Shown one piece after another: positions 53,066-61,729 of a DNA stretch of 64,000 bases (position 1 is its first letter; each line of letters opens with the position of its first letter). Source of the stretch: Salipaludibacillus daqingensis. GTDB taxonomy: Bacteria > Bacillota > Bacilli > Bacillales > Salisediminibacteriaceae. The notes under the pieces are model-generated. The model did no database searches and was not told the DNA's origin. It saw only the letters and a program-made list of their open reading frames with translations. Both the position numbers and the translations under genes were made by a program. Location of the stretch: contig NZ_JARZHF010000001.1 in the NCBI RefSeq assembly GCF_029891575.1, forward strand, positions 620,001 through 684,000. Reading direction: 5' to 3'.

Positions 53066-54190
53066 ATGATATATTTAGACCATGCTGCAACAACTATTAT
53101 GTCAACAGAAGCCATGGAAACGTGGATAAAAGCAACTCAAAATTATTTTGCAAATGCAAACAGTCTTCATGAAGCAGGAGAACAGTCTTCCCAATTACTT
53201 CTTGCGTGCAGAAATAAACTCGCCTCTCTTGTAAATACAACTCCTGAGCAAGTATTTTTTACGAGCGGCGGGTCTGAGTCTAATTATTTGGCGTTAAATA
53301 GCCTTTATCAAGCGAATAAGCATTTAGGAAATCATGTTATAACAACGGCTATTGAACATCCTACTGTCCATTCTTTTTTTCAACAAATGGAGAGACAAGG
53401 AGTAGAAGTAACTTATTTACCAGTCGATCAGTTTGGCCTTGTTTCCATGGATTCGGTGAAAAAAGCTACGAAGGAAGATACGATTTTGGCTTCCATTCAA
53501 CACGTGAATTCCGAGACAGGAGTCATTCAACCTTTAAAAGAGTTCGGGTCATTTTTCAAAGCAAATAACATTATTTTTCACAGTGACTGTGTCCAATCCT
53601 TCGGTAAGACACCTATCCTATTGCCCACAATTGGTGTCGATGCAATTTCTGTGTCTAGTCATAAAATTCACGGTCCAAAAGGAGTTGGCGCTGTTTTTTT
53701 CGGAGAACAAGTAAAGTGGTCTTCCGTATATCCGCTAACCTCTCATCAACGTGGTTTCCGTCCAGGTACGTTGAACATTCCAGGAATCGCGGCATTTACT
53801 ACAGCAGCTATGGACATGTATGAATATATGGAAGATAATTGGGCGAAAGCAAAGAAACTTAGAGAGGTCTTTCTAACGGAATTAAAGCCTTTAGAAGATC
53901 GTCTAAAAATCGAAGGTCACCCTACCCATCAACTTCCGTGGATTATAGGATTAGCCATTCACGGTGTTCAGGGCCAATACATGTTACTATCATTGGATCG
54001 ATTTCAAATATGTATTTCCACTGGGAGTGCTTGTCAGTCTGAAGAATTAGACGGTTCATCCGCCATGCACGCGATTTATTCCACAGAACAAGAACGTTTA
54101 CGCTTTTTTCGAATTTCGTTTGGAAAAAATACGACTCTAGAGGAAATAATATTTGTAACAAATAAAATAAAAGAAATAGCACATGAATGA
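53066..54190 (+). CDS. nifS: NifS-like cysteine desulfurase for NadA
   Basis: PLP enzyme of 374 residues that takes sulfur from cysteine to build iron-sulfur clusters. IYLDHAATT at the N-terminus, the PLP lysine in SSHKIHGPKGVGAVFF (Lys200), and the sulfur-accepting cysteine in ISTGSACQSEELDG (Cys323). Position divergent from nadBCA shows that it is the dedicated desulfurase for the NadA cluster, as in B. subtilis. It is followed 9 bases later by niaR. Confidence 0.93.
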   Translation: MIYLDHAATTIMSTEAMETWIKATQNYFANANSLHEAGEQSSQLLLACRNKLASLVNTTPEQVFFTSGGSESNYLALNSLYQANKHLGNHVITTAIEHPTVHSFFQQMERQGVEVTYLPVDQFGLVSMDSVKKATKEDTILASIQHVNSETGVIQPLKEFGSFFKANNIIFHSDCVQSFGKTPILLPTIGVDAISVSSHKIHGPKGVGAVFFGEQVKWSSVYPLTSHQRGFRPGTLNIPGIAAFTTAAMDMYEYMEDNWAKAKKLREVFLTELKPLEDRLKIEGHPTHQLPWIIGLAIHGVQGQYMLLSLDRFQICISTGSACQSEELDGSSAMHAIYSTEQERLRFFRISFGKNTTLEEIIFVTNKIKEIAHE

Positions 54191-54199
54191 GGAGAGTTG

Positions 54200-54754
54200 A
54201 TGATGTCAAGTAAAAAGAAGTGGTTCGGGGACGAACGAAGAAATGAAATCATGATGTTGTTAAAAAATCACGGTGATCCTTTAACTGGTGGTCAACTTGC
54301 AGATCACTTAAACGTCAGTCGACAAGTAATTGTGCAAGATATATCACTATTAAAAGCTAAAAATATACCTATTATGGCTACGAGCCAAGGTTATATTATG
54401 ACAGAACAAGATCCTACGAATGAAGGGTTTACTCGAACTGTCGCTTGTTATCATCAGCCTGCGCAAACGGAAGAAGAGCTTCTCATCCTCGTCGATCAAG
54501 GTGTTCGTGTGAAAGATGTGAAGGTGGAACATCCTATCTATGGGGATATTACCGCTAGTATTATGGTCAGCAATCGAAAAGAAGTGTATCAGTTTATTCG
54601 CAAGGTCAATCAAACGAAGGCCAGCTATTTATCTGAGCTGACCGATGGCGTACATTTACACACTCTTGAAGCAACTTCAGAGCATGATTTAGATGATGCG
54701 GTTCAAGCGCTTCACGAAGCTGGGTTTCTTCTTACAGATGAGACGAGGCATTAA
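54200..54754 (+). CDS. niaR: NiaR (YrxA), niacin-responsive repressor
   Basis: Repressor of NAD synthesis genes. An N-terminal helix-turn-helix (RRNEIMMLLKNHGDPLTGGQLADHLNVSRQVIVQDISLLK) is joined to the 3H domain, named for its conserved histidines, here in CYHQPAQTEEE, VEHPIYGDI and GVHLHTLEA. The 3H domain binds nicotinic acid and a metal. It lies 9 bases after nifS, forming nifS-niaR, and should control both itself and nadBCA. ATG 54200 or 54203 fits the GGAG site. It ends 3 bases before the convergent CcdA-like gene. Confidence 0.92.
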   Translation: MMSSKKKWFGDERRNEIMMLLKNHGDPLTGGQLADHLNVSRQVIVQDISLLKAKNIPIMATSQGYIMTEQDPTNEGFTRTVACYHQPAQTEEELLILVDQGVRVKDVKVEHPIYGDITASIMVSNRKEVYQFIRKVNQTKASYLSELTDGVHLHTLEATSEHDLDDAVQALHEAGFLLTDETRH

Positions 54755-54757
54755 TAA

Positions 54758-55486
54758 TTACCAAAAGGTGAGAATATCGATGATTCCAATAAAAATCATA
54801 AACACACCAGCCGTTCGCTGAACGTAAAGGCCAATTTTTCTACCTTTTTTCATAATTTTTCCACTTAAGCCTAAATACCATATGACAAAAATGACGAAAA
54901 GGAACGGTACAGACGTTCCAACTGCAAAAATACTTGGAAGAACGACTCCATATCCGGTTGATAGTGTTAATGGCATTAGCAACATAAAAAAGAGAATAAA
55001 CATCGTTGGACAGAACCCGAGAGAAAAGCTAAATCCTAACATAAATGCTCCCCATTTTCCTTTTCTCTTCTTTTCTTTATTCGGCTTCCACAAATGAAGG
55101 CTCCACCTCATGGCAAAAAAACCGAGCATATAAAAACCGATAAGGATGAGAATGGGACCTAACACTTTTCTCATTGGTTCAAAAAAAAGCGGAAGCTGTT
55201 GCTGAAATTCTTGTCCGAGTAAATAAACGATCAATCCAAGGCCAGAAAAAGCTACAATTTTTCCTATTACATAAAAAATGGTATCAGACCATGATATTCC
55301 CTCTTTTAAAGAATTTGTTCCGTACAGGGTGATCGCACTTATATTTCCAGAAAACTGACAAGGCGCTAATGCCCCCACTACCCCTAACAAAAGGGCAAAC
55401 AATAGGGGAATAGATTCTACGCTATTCGCAGCATTCATAAACGGATCGCGTAAAAATTGACTTATTGCTTCTATATATTCAAACAT
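54758..55486 (-). CDS. CcdA/SafE-like six-helix membrane protein
   Basis: A 242-residue membrane protein with about six hydrophobic helices and two symmetric cysteine motifs, GALAPCQFSGNISAI (Cys near 43) and SLGFCPTMFILFF. This is the CcdA/DsbD-beta pattern in the form found in proteins labelled cytochrome c biogenesis or sulfite-exporter-like, often near metal-handling genes. Electron transfer across the membrane is the likely role. AAGGAG precedes ATG 55486. The gene stands alone between niaR and a yheG-type gene; no thioredoxin-like partner is near. Confidence 0.75.
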   Translation of the reverse strand: MFEYIEAISQFLRDPFMNAANSVESIPLLFALLLGVVGALAPCQFSGNISAITLYGTNSLKEGISWSDTIFYVIGKIVAFSGLGLIVYLLGQEFQQQLPLFFEPMRKVLGPILILIGFYMLGFFAMRWSLHLWKPNKEKKRKGKWGAFMLGFSFSLGFCPTMFILFFMLLMPLTLSTGYGVVLPSIFAVGTSVPFLFVIFVIWYLGLSGKIMKKGRKIGLYVQRTAGVFMIFIGIIDILTFW

Positions 55487-55652
55487 TACTTAGCGCTCCT
55501 TCAATGTAAATCTACTAAACTCTCTTATAATTTTAGCATAATCCGATTTGTTTCATAAGATTAATTAAGATGATGATAGGGAATAGTAGAGGAAGCATTA
55601 CCTAATGATGGGAACAAATCATTCAAAACGATGAAGACAAGGAGACAAACAT

Positions 55653-56291
55653 ATGAACATTCTTTTATTTGGTGCAACAGGACGAGTAGGTCTAAAAGTA
55701 TTACAGCTTGCACTTCAAGACGGACATGAAGTCACTGCTTTCGTTCGTTCCCCCGATAATTTACCAGCAAATCTATTAAATAAACCAAATCTCCACCTTT
55801 TTATCGGAAATGTCTTGGAAACAAAAGACATTGTAAGTGTTATGAATGATACCTTTCACGTTGTATTTAGCGCCTTATCGACAGATAAAACCACCACCTT
55901 ATCGGATGGTATACCTTCGATCATTGAAGCGATGGAAAAAAACAATCTAAAAAGATTTATATCAATTGGAACCGCTGGCATTTTACAAGCTCGCTCCGAC
56001 TCAACTATTTATCGATTTCAATCCAGTGAATCTCGCAGGAAAAGTACTACCGCTGCAGAAGAACACTTAAAAGCGTACTTTGCTTTGAAAAATAGCAATT
56101 TAGATTGGACCATCTTTTGCCCTACTTATTTACCCGACGGTGAAGCAAGTCATCAAATTATCTACGAGCTTGATATGCTTCCTGAGAATACGACAAAAAT
56201 AACCGTTGACGATACGGCTTGGTTTTCATACAAGCATATTTATCATGAAGAGTTTTACAAACACCGTGTAGGCATTGGTGAAAAAAGCTAA
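55653..56291 (+). CDS. yheG: YheG-like NAD(P)-binding oxidoreductase
   Basis: A 212-residue atypical short-chain dehydrogenase (NmrA-like). MNILLFGATGRVGLKVLQLAL gives the GxxGxxG cofactor loop (7-13), and VTAFVRSPDNL and VVFSALSTD follow the Rossmann fold. The usual catalytic Tyr-x-x-x-Lys is not obvious, so it may act as a redox sensor or on quinones and flavins. B. subtilis yheG lies next to the bmrCD (yheIH) genes, as here. ATG 55653 follows AAGGAG by 8 bases. Confidence 0.8.
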   Translation: MNILLFGATGRVGLKVLQLALQDGHEVTAFVRSPDNLPANLLNKPNLHLFIGNVLETKDIVSVMNDTFHVVFSALSTDKTTTLSDGIPSIIEAMEKNNLKRFISIGTAGILQARSDSTIYRFQSSESRRKSTTAAEEHLKAYFALKNSNLDWTIFCPTYLPDGEASHQIIYELDMLPENTTKITVDDTAWFSYKHIYHEEFYKHRVGIGEKS

Positions 56292-56371
56292 TGATAAAAA
56301 TAACTTGAACTCATTTATTCCAATGCAAACGTAATACGAATAGTAGCGCAGGTCTCAATCGCGAATTAATA

Positions 56372-56415
56372 AAAAGGTGCTGTCCTCAAAATATACTTTT
56401 AGGACAGCACCTTTT
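56372..56415. terminator. Bidirectional terminator between yheG and bmrD
   Basis: AAAAGGTGCTGTCCT pairs perfectly with AGGACAGCACCTTTT (15 bp) around a 14-base loop; it lies 11 bases past the bmrD stop. Confidence 0.85.
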
Positions 56416-56425
56416 ACTATAACCA

Positions 56426-58441
56426 TTAGCTCGCTGAATCTCTCATTGCTCCTTTTTGAAGCTGATACATATGGTAGTATCGTCCAGATAAACTCATTAA
56501 TTGTTCGTGATTTCCTTGTTCCACAATTTCTCCTTTGTTTAGAACAAGAATGTTATCTGCTTGGCGTATCGTCGATAACCGGTGGGCAATCACAAATGTC
56601 GTTCGCCCTTCTTTCACAACTGCCAATGCACGTTGAATCACTTCTTCCGTTTCTGTATCAATATTTGCCGTCGCTTCATCCAGAATTAAGATAGCCGGAT
56701 CAAATACTAACGCTCTTGCGAAGGAAATTAATTGTCTTTGTCCAGCAGACAACGTACTTCCCTTTTCTTTCACCTCTTCATCTATACCGTTTGGCAGTGT
56801 TCGTAGCAAATCATTGGCTCCAACCTTCTCTAATGCTTCCATTATCTGCTCTCTCGTAATAGAAGGATCGTTCATACTGACGTTGCTTGCAATTGTTCCA
56901 GTAAAAAGAAATGGGTCTTGAAGAACAATCGCCATATGTTCCCGCAGCTCTTGTTTCGTCATATTATGAATATCGATTCCATCTACCGTTACTTTACCGA
57001 TTTGGTGATCATAAAAACGAAATAAGACGTTCATAATCGAACTTTTTCCAGATCCCGTATGCCCAACAAACGCAATGGTTTCCCCTTTTTTAGCAGAAAA
57101 TGAAATATTTTTTAGCACATACTGATCTTCTTCATAAGCAAAAGAAACGTTGTCAAATGTCACATCTCCATGAAATCGTGGTCGATGTCCCTCCTGTAAG
57201 GCTATTCCTGGCTCATCAATTAACGAGAAGACTCTTTCCCCGGCAATACGAGCTTCCTCTAACTGCGCCAGCTGATTGACAATTCCGTTGACTGGTTCAA
57301 ACAATCTATTCATGTAGTCAACAAATGCATACACAACACCGAGACTAAATACAGTGCCAACCCCAATTGATCCCCCACCGAAATACCAAATCAACACAAC
57401 GAATGCAACGTTACGGAACAAGTTAATTAAATTAAATGACGTCATCGCATTTAGTGTAAGCATTTTATTATTATATTTAAAATGCTCTTTATTTAGTGCT
57501 TCAAACTCTTCCGACACTTCTTTTTCTCGACCAAATGCTTGCACAATTGGCATCCCTTGAATATTTTCATTGATACGCCCATTGATATCACTTAATTTCT
57601 CACGGATAACTCGATTGTATTTTCCCGCGAATTTTCGATATACAATCATCCAAATAATTAGGATCGGTACAAGGATGAGTGTTGCAAAAGCTAGTCTTGA
57701 ATCTAACAAGAATAATGCGATAAATATTCCAATCATATAAACGATACTCGTAAAAAAGGTGGCTAACACTCTTACATACAGTTCTCGTATTGCTTCTGTA
57801 TCATTTGTAATTCTTGAAACGATTTTCCCTGTTGGCAATCGATCAAAATAGTTTACCGGGAGCTCATGAACTTTCGCAAAAACATCTTCTCTCATTTTCT
57901 TGATAATTCGATTGGCTGAAGTTTGAAGCCAATAACTTTGATAATAATGAAAGAAAGCTGAGATGATAATCAAAAGCAAATAACCTCCCATGAGCAAGAA
58001 TAAATATGGAATTTCTTGTTGAAAAAACAAATAAATATCCGCTTGAGACATTTGGGATGCTTCATAGCTAGCTTGTTCATCCCCTCTTGTTATCATCAAC
58101 TCCCCTTCATGAAAAGAACGCTCCCCGTCAAATGGAATCATTCCGTCAACGAAATAATAGTTCAATCCAATTTGTAAAATGTTCACCTCATCACTCTTTG
58201 ACCAATCTATCTCCATTCGATCAGCTCGCACAAATTCTCTTCCAGCGTAAGTGACATCTCCTTCTTGTTGCTCTACCCAGGGCTGTTCAATCCCAATAAT
58301 ATGATTGTCAATCATCGTTTTTGCAATAAAAGGCCCTGTAAGTTCCGCTGCTGCTGCAATGGATAGGAACAACAAAGATAATAAAATCGTACGTTTAAAT
58401 TGCATGGCATAGTTAAAAAATCTTTTCCCAGTATGTTTCAT
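56426..58441 (-). CDS. bmrD: BmrD (YheH), larger half of a heterodimeric ABC drug exporter
   Basis: A 671-residue half-transporter. After the first membrane helix comes a long extracellular insertion (about residues 45-140), a BmrD hallmark. Five more helices and the nucleotide domain follow, with Walker A VGHTGSGKSS, signature LSAGQRQLISFARAL and Walker B AILILDEATANIDTE. The signature is LSAGQ, which belongs to the degenerate site, while Walker B keeps the catalytic Glu. The start at 58441 has GAGGAGGTG at 8 bases. It overlaps bmrC by 4 bases (ATGA). With BmrC it should pump drugs out of the cell. Confidence 0.93.
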   Translation of the reverse strand: MKHTGKRFFNYAMQFKRTILLSLLFLSIAAAAELTGPFIAKTMIDNHIIGIEQPWVEQQEGDVTYAGREFVRADRMEIDWSKSDEVNILQIGLNYYFVDGMIPFDGERSFHEGELMITRGDEQASYEASQMSQADIYLFFQQEIPYLFLLMGGYLLLIIISAFFHYYQSYWLQTSANRIIKKMREDVFAKVHELPVNYFDRLPTGKIVSRITNDTEAIRELYVRVLATFFTSIVYMIGIFIALFLLDSRLAFATLILVPILIIWMIVYRKFAGKYNRVIREKLSDINGRINENIQGMPIVQAFGREKEVSEEFEALNKEHFKYNNKMLTLNAMTSFNLINLFRNVAFVVLIWYFGGGSIGVGTVFSLGVVYAFVDYMNRLFEPVNGIVNQLAQLEEARIAGERVFSLIDEPGIALQEGHRPRFHGDVTFDNVSFAYEEDQYVLKNISFSAKKGETIAFVGHTGSGKSSIMNVLFRFYDHQIGKVTVDGIDIHNMTKQELREHMAIVLQDPFLFTGTIASNVSMNDPSITREQIMEALEKVGANDLLRTLPNGIDEEVKEKGSTLSAGQRQLISFARALVFDPAILILDEATANIDTETEEVIQRALAVVKEGRTTFVIAHRLSTIRQADNILVLNKGEIVEQGNHEQLMSLSGRYYHMYQLQKGAMRDSAS

Positions 58442-60201
58442 GAGGTATACACCTCCTCTTCCACTACCGCTTTTTCTAATTGTTGTTTTGCATATTGTTC
58501 TGCATACCAACCTTGATTTTCTATTAATTGTTCATGTGTACCTACTTCTTTTACAATCCCTTCATCCATCACCATGATGAGTTCTGCATGCCTCACAGCA
58601 GACATTCTATGAGCGGCAATAAAGGTTGTTTTTCCTAACCTTTCTTTACGAATATTTTTTACAATCGTTGCCTCTGTTTTCGCATCCACGGCAGACAAAG
58701 CATCGTCTAATAATAGAATTTCAGGATCTTTTATTAATGCTCTAGCTATAGCAATCCGTTGTTTCTGTCCACCTGATAACGACACACCTTTTTCACCAAC
58801 TAACGTTTCAATCCCATGCAAAAATGTCTCAATATCCGCGGTGATCGATGCTTGATCTAACACCTTTTGTAATTTGCAATCATCTGCGTTTGGATTTCCG
58901 AAGAGAATGTTTTCTCGGATCGTTTTTGAAAATAAAAACTGGTCTTGCGGAACATAACCAATCCATTTTTTAACCTCATGTAATGCAATATCTTCTATCG
59001 GAATTTCTGAAATGAAGATGCTTTTTCTCTCAATCGGATACTCTCTTAATAACTGTTTGAAAAAGGTCGTTTTCCCGCTTCCAGTTTTCCCCACAACGCC
59101 TACGCTATAGCCTTTAGGTATATGAACTGTAACATTTTTAAGAACTTGTTCCTTCGCTGACGGGTACTGAAATGATAAATCATGAATCTCAATCGTTTCA
59201 GGCAAAAATCTTTTTTCGGTACTTTCTTCATTTTTCACATCTTCTTGATAGCGGAATGTTTCATTCAAACGATCCATCGAAGCATTTCCTCGCTGCATCA
59301 CATTCATTAATTCACCAAATGCAAACATTGGCCAAATTAACATACCTAAATAGATGTTAAAAGAAACTAATTGCCCTAACGTTATTTCGCTACGAAAAAC
59401 TAGAAAAGCGCCGTATCCAAGGCCAATCATATAACTTAATCCAACTAAAATTTTAATTGTTGGTTCAAATAACGCATCGATCTTCGCTACTTGAATATTC
59501 TTATCTAATACATCTTGCGTGATCCCATTAAAACGTTGCTGATCATCCTTCTCCTTCACAAAGGCACGAATGACTCTTATACCTGAGATCGATTCAAGGA
59601 CTTGATCATTCAAATCACCGAAAGCATTTTGTGCATTCATAAAACGTTCATGAATGATCTTTCCATACCTTTTCATCAACCAAGCCATGATTGGTAATGG
59701 TAAAAAAGCGGCAATTGTTAGCTTCCAGCTAACGAGAAAACCCATCATAAATAAAATGATGACTAAAAACACCGTCGCATCTACAAGCGTTAATACACCA
59801 AATCCTGTAGTCAGTGAAATAGCTTTTAAATCATTTGTCGCTTTCGCCATTAAATCGCCTGTCTTATTTTTTTCATAAAACGTTGGCGTCATTTTCATTA
59901 AATGATTCATATACTTTGACCTTAGCGTTCGCTCAATGATAAAAGCTCCTCCAAATAATTTTCTCATCCATATATACGTAATAATATAGATTGCTACCAT
60001 GAGAATGATAAACAACATAATATATTGTCTAAGTCCTTCTTCCGTTAACCTACCTTGATGAACGTCATCAATGACGATTCCTAATAGGCGTGGAGGAAGA
60101 ACTTCTAAAAAGCTCGCAATAATTAATAAACTTATCGCAATCATATATCGTTTTTTATGTTCCTTAAAAAACCATGTTAATTTCTTTAAAACGGAAAACA
60201 T
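58438..60201 (-). CDS. bmrC: BmrC (YheI), smaller half of a heterodimeric ABC drug exporter
   Basis: A 587-residue half-transporter: six membrane helices (first two near 19-39 and 60-80), then the nucleotide domain with Walker A VGKTGSGKTTFF, signature LSGGQKQRIAIARAL and Walker B EILLLDDALSAVDAKTE. The residue after the Walker B aspartate is Asp instead of catalytic Glu, the known degenerate site of BmrC. The complex should work asymmetrically, hydrolysing ATP mainly at the intact site. The region upstream contains a leader peptide and terminator hairpins that probably control expression, as for B. subtilis bmrCD. Confidence 0.93.
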   Translation of the reverse strand: MFSVLKKLTWFFKEHKKRYMIAISLLIIASFLEVLPPRLLGIVIDDVHQGRLTEEGLRQYIMLFIILMVAIYIITYIWMRKLFGGAFIIERTLRSKYMNHLMKMTPTFYEKNKTGDLMAKATNDLKAISLTTGFGVLTLVDATVFLVIILFMMGFLVSWKLTIAAFLPLPIMAWLMKRYGKIIHERFMNAQNAFGDLNDQVLESISGIRVIRAFVKEKDDQQRFNGITQDVLDKNIQVAKIDALFEPTIKILVGLSYMIGLGYGAFLVFRSEITLGQLVSFNIYLGMLIWPMFAFGELMNVMQRGNASMDRLNETFRYQEDVKNEESTEKRFLPETIEIHDLSFQYPSAKEQVLKNVTVHIPKGYSVGVVGKTGSGKTTFFKQLLREYPIERKSIFISEIPIEDIALHEVKKWIGYVPQDQFLFSKTIRENILFGNPNADDCKLQKVLDQASITADIETFLHGIETLVGEKGVSLSGGQKQRIAIARALIKDPEILLLDDALSAVDAKTEATIVKNIRKERLGKTTFIAAHRMSAVRHAELIMVMDEGIVKEVGTHEQLIENQGWYAEQYAKQQLEKAVVEEEVYTS

Positions 60202-60240
60202 ATCGTTTCACTTCCTTATTCCTTTTTACATTCACATTCA

Positions 60241-60306
60241 CTAACCGCCACCTGTCGTTTCCTCCTTTGACGTTCTCCTTTTACTAATAAACTTTGTCAC
60301 TAACAT
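60241..60306 (-). CDS. Short frame (21 codons) just upstream of bmrC
   Basis: ATG 60306 with GGAGGG 6 bases upstream opens a 21-residue frame, MLVTKFISKRRTSKEE followed by a threonine/glycine tail, ending 39 bases before bmrC. The peptide is basic and hydrophilic. It may be a second leader peptide coupling translation into bmrC, whose own ribosome binding site is modest. No homology is known to me. Confidence 0.4.
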   Translation of the reverse strand: MLVTKFISKRRTSKEETTGGG

Positions 60307-60354
60307 GTTCATCCCTCCAAAAATTTTTATGTGATCAGCATAAGCTGGTAACAC

Positions 60355-60388
60355 CAAAAATGCGCATGAGTAGTGTACTCATGCGCAT
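60355..60388 (-). terminator. Strong attenuator-type terminator in the bmrC leader
   Basis: ATGCGCATGAGTA pairs perfectly with TACTCATGCGCAT (13 bp, 3-base loop); on the minus strand the stem runs into TTTTT. It stands between the leader peptide gene and bmrC, so it must be passed or disabled for bmrCD expression. Confidence 0.85.
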
Positions 60389-60429
60389 CATCAACTGCAT
60401 TATATGTTAAATTTTTACAGTTAAATGGA

Positions 60430-60465
60430 ATAAAAAACACATGGTTCACGTATCTCCATGTGTGT
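60430..60465 (-). terminator. First terminator-like hairpin in the bmrC leader
   Basis: ACACATGG pairs with CCATGTGT (8 bp) around an 11-base loop and is followed on the minus strand by TTTTTT. It lies about 35 bases after the leader peptide stop codon. Confidence 0.7.
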
Positions 60466-60495
60466 CGATGACATCTATCATTATCCATTAAAATA

Positions 60496-60512
60496 AGACA
60501 TTATAAATGTCT
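60496..60512 (-). other. Small hairpin covering the leader peptide stop codon
   Basis: AGACAT and ATGTCT form a 6 bp stem whose loop contains the leader peptide stop codon (TAA, 60501-60503). A ribosome paused at the end of the leader frame would melt it. Confidence 0.5.
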
Positions 60513-60593
60513 CATAAGCGAGGCGTCTGAAAACACAGCATGGTTTATTCTGGCATATTCAGTTGTTTGGTTAAATTGAATGACCTTTTTCAT
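60501..60593 (-). CDS. bmrB: Leader peptide of the bmrCD operon (BmrB-like, 30 residues)
   Basis: A 30-codon frame from ATG 60593, with AAAGGAGG 8 bases upstream, one of the best binding sites in the window. The peptide starts MKKVIQFNQTTEYARINHA. It lies between a strong promoter and two terminator hairpins in front of bmrC. In B. subtilis bmrB (53 codons) occupies this position and controls bmrCD by ribosome-mediated transcription attenuation. The sequence here is shorter and I cannot claim direct homology; the name marks position and likely role. Confidence 0.65.
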   Translation of the reverse strand: MKKVIQFNQTTEYARINHAVFSDASLMRHL

Positions 60594-60637
60594 GTTGTTC
60601 GCCTCCTTTTTGAATTTTTTGATAACTTCCAATATTT

Positions 60638-60667
60638 ATCATAGCACTGGACCAAAGATACCGTCAA
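60638..60667 (-). promoter_or_regulatory. Promoter of the bmr leader and bmrCD
   Basis: On the minus strand TTGACG (60662-60667) and TATGAT (60638-60643) are spaced by 18 bases, and TGC before the -10 makes it an extended -10 promoter. Transcription would start near 60631, about 38 bases before the leader peptide. Confidence 0.7.
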
Positions 60668-60741
60668 TATAAATTTTTCAAAACTTATTAGGCTAATAAT
60701 AGTTTATTTAATTACTTGATCTACTGTTTAGTCACCATTCA

Positions 60742-61350
60742 TTAGATCATTTTCAATCGTATCCCCCATTCGAACCATTGGTGATTTTTTTTGATATTTA
60801 ATTTCTTACGAATATTTCTACGATGGTTTTCCACCGTTTTAGGTGAGATATTCAACAACCTTGCAGAATCAACCACTGAGTATCCTCTAATCTTCATCAT
60901 GAGAATTTCTTCTTCTCGTTTCGTCAAATTTGTCGGTAGCGCTTCTTCTGGTAAGTCATCACCATATAAGCGTAGAATAGTTTTCTCCCCTTTTAGCACT
61001 TGTTGAAAGAAAACCATTAGGTCATTTAAAGGGGCTTGTTCATAAAAAAGAGCTTGTAATTTCCCTTGCTTTACCATCTTTTCCAGTTCTTTTGACCGAC
61101 AAGAATACATCATTACTCTATTTGAAGACTTTGGTTGATTTTCCATCAGTTTAACAACACTACCAATTCCTCCAGCGTTTGCTAGTCGTTCATCAATGAC
61201 AATTAAGTCAAAAGTATATTGCTTTAGTGAGTGGACAAGTTCACTTGCTGTTTCTGCCAAAACCATTGAATCGATAGAGTGTACATCTTTTATTAACTGA
61301 ATTAATCCATAACGAAGCAGTTCATGATCCATTCCTATTAACACTCTCAT
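60742..61350 (-). CDS. LuxR/NarL-type response regulator with a degenerate receiver
   Basis: A 202-residue regulator. The C-terminal helix-turn-helix (LTKREEEILMMKIRGYSVVDSARLLNISPKTVENHRRNIRKKLNI, about 139-185) is a clear LuxR/NarL domain. The receiver has Asp53 (VIDERLAN), but the acidic pair is Met7-Asp8 and the conserved lysine near residue 105 appears to be Glu, so phosphorylation is doubtful. ATG 61350 follows AAGGAG by 6 bases; the longer frame to 61482 is rejected. No histidine kinase is adjacent. It is divergent from cydAB, which it may regulate. Confidence 0.8.
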   Translation of the reverse strand: MRVLIGMDHELLRYGLIQLIKDVHSIDSMVLAETASELVHSLKQYTFDLIVIDERLANAGGIGSVVKLMENQPKSSNRVMMYSCRSKELEKMVKQGKLQALFYEQAPLNDLMVFFQQVLKGEKTILRLYGDDLPEEALPTNLTKREEEILMMKIRGYSVVDSARLLNISPKTVENHRRNIRKKLNIKKNHQWFEWGIRLKMI

Positions 61351-61729
61351 AATTTTGCTCCTTATGATAATATTTGACTTCGTTAGATCAAAAATCGATA
61401 CAAATAAACTTTTTTGTATCTTTCTATCAATGAATGATCTAGAGTGAATGTAGCATCTTAACGTTGATTTATCAACTTCCACATTCCTTCACATAATGTT
61501 TCACAAAGAACTCACTTCTCGTTCAAAAAATGCTCACAAATTCACATTAATATGAGGGAAAACACCTATCAACGAATGAACAATTATTTATTACTATTTA
61601 AACAGTGTTAAACATTGAACAGATTTTAGGCAACAACGTCATTATAGTTGAAAAGTTATAATCTATTTTATTCCCTGTATTTTCAAGGTAAAAGATAGTA
61701 GATTAGATAAATAGAAAGGGATGTTACTT
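61351..61729. other. Gap of 379 bases between the LuxR-type regulator and cydA
   Basis: Should contain both divergent promoters. Two TCACAAA copies (near 61500 and 61535) resemble half-sites of redox regulators, and TATAAT occurs near 61657-61662, but no complete operator or -35 could be assigned with confidence. Confidence 0.5.

Noticed and set aside
61498-61545. Rex- or ResD-type operator before cydA
   Set aside because: Two TCACAAA copies are in direct orientation and 35 bases apart; the required inverted TTGTGAA partner is missing.
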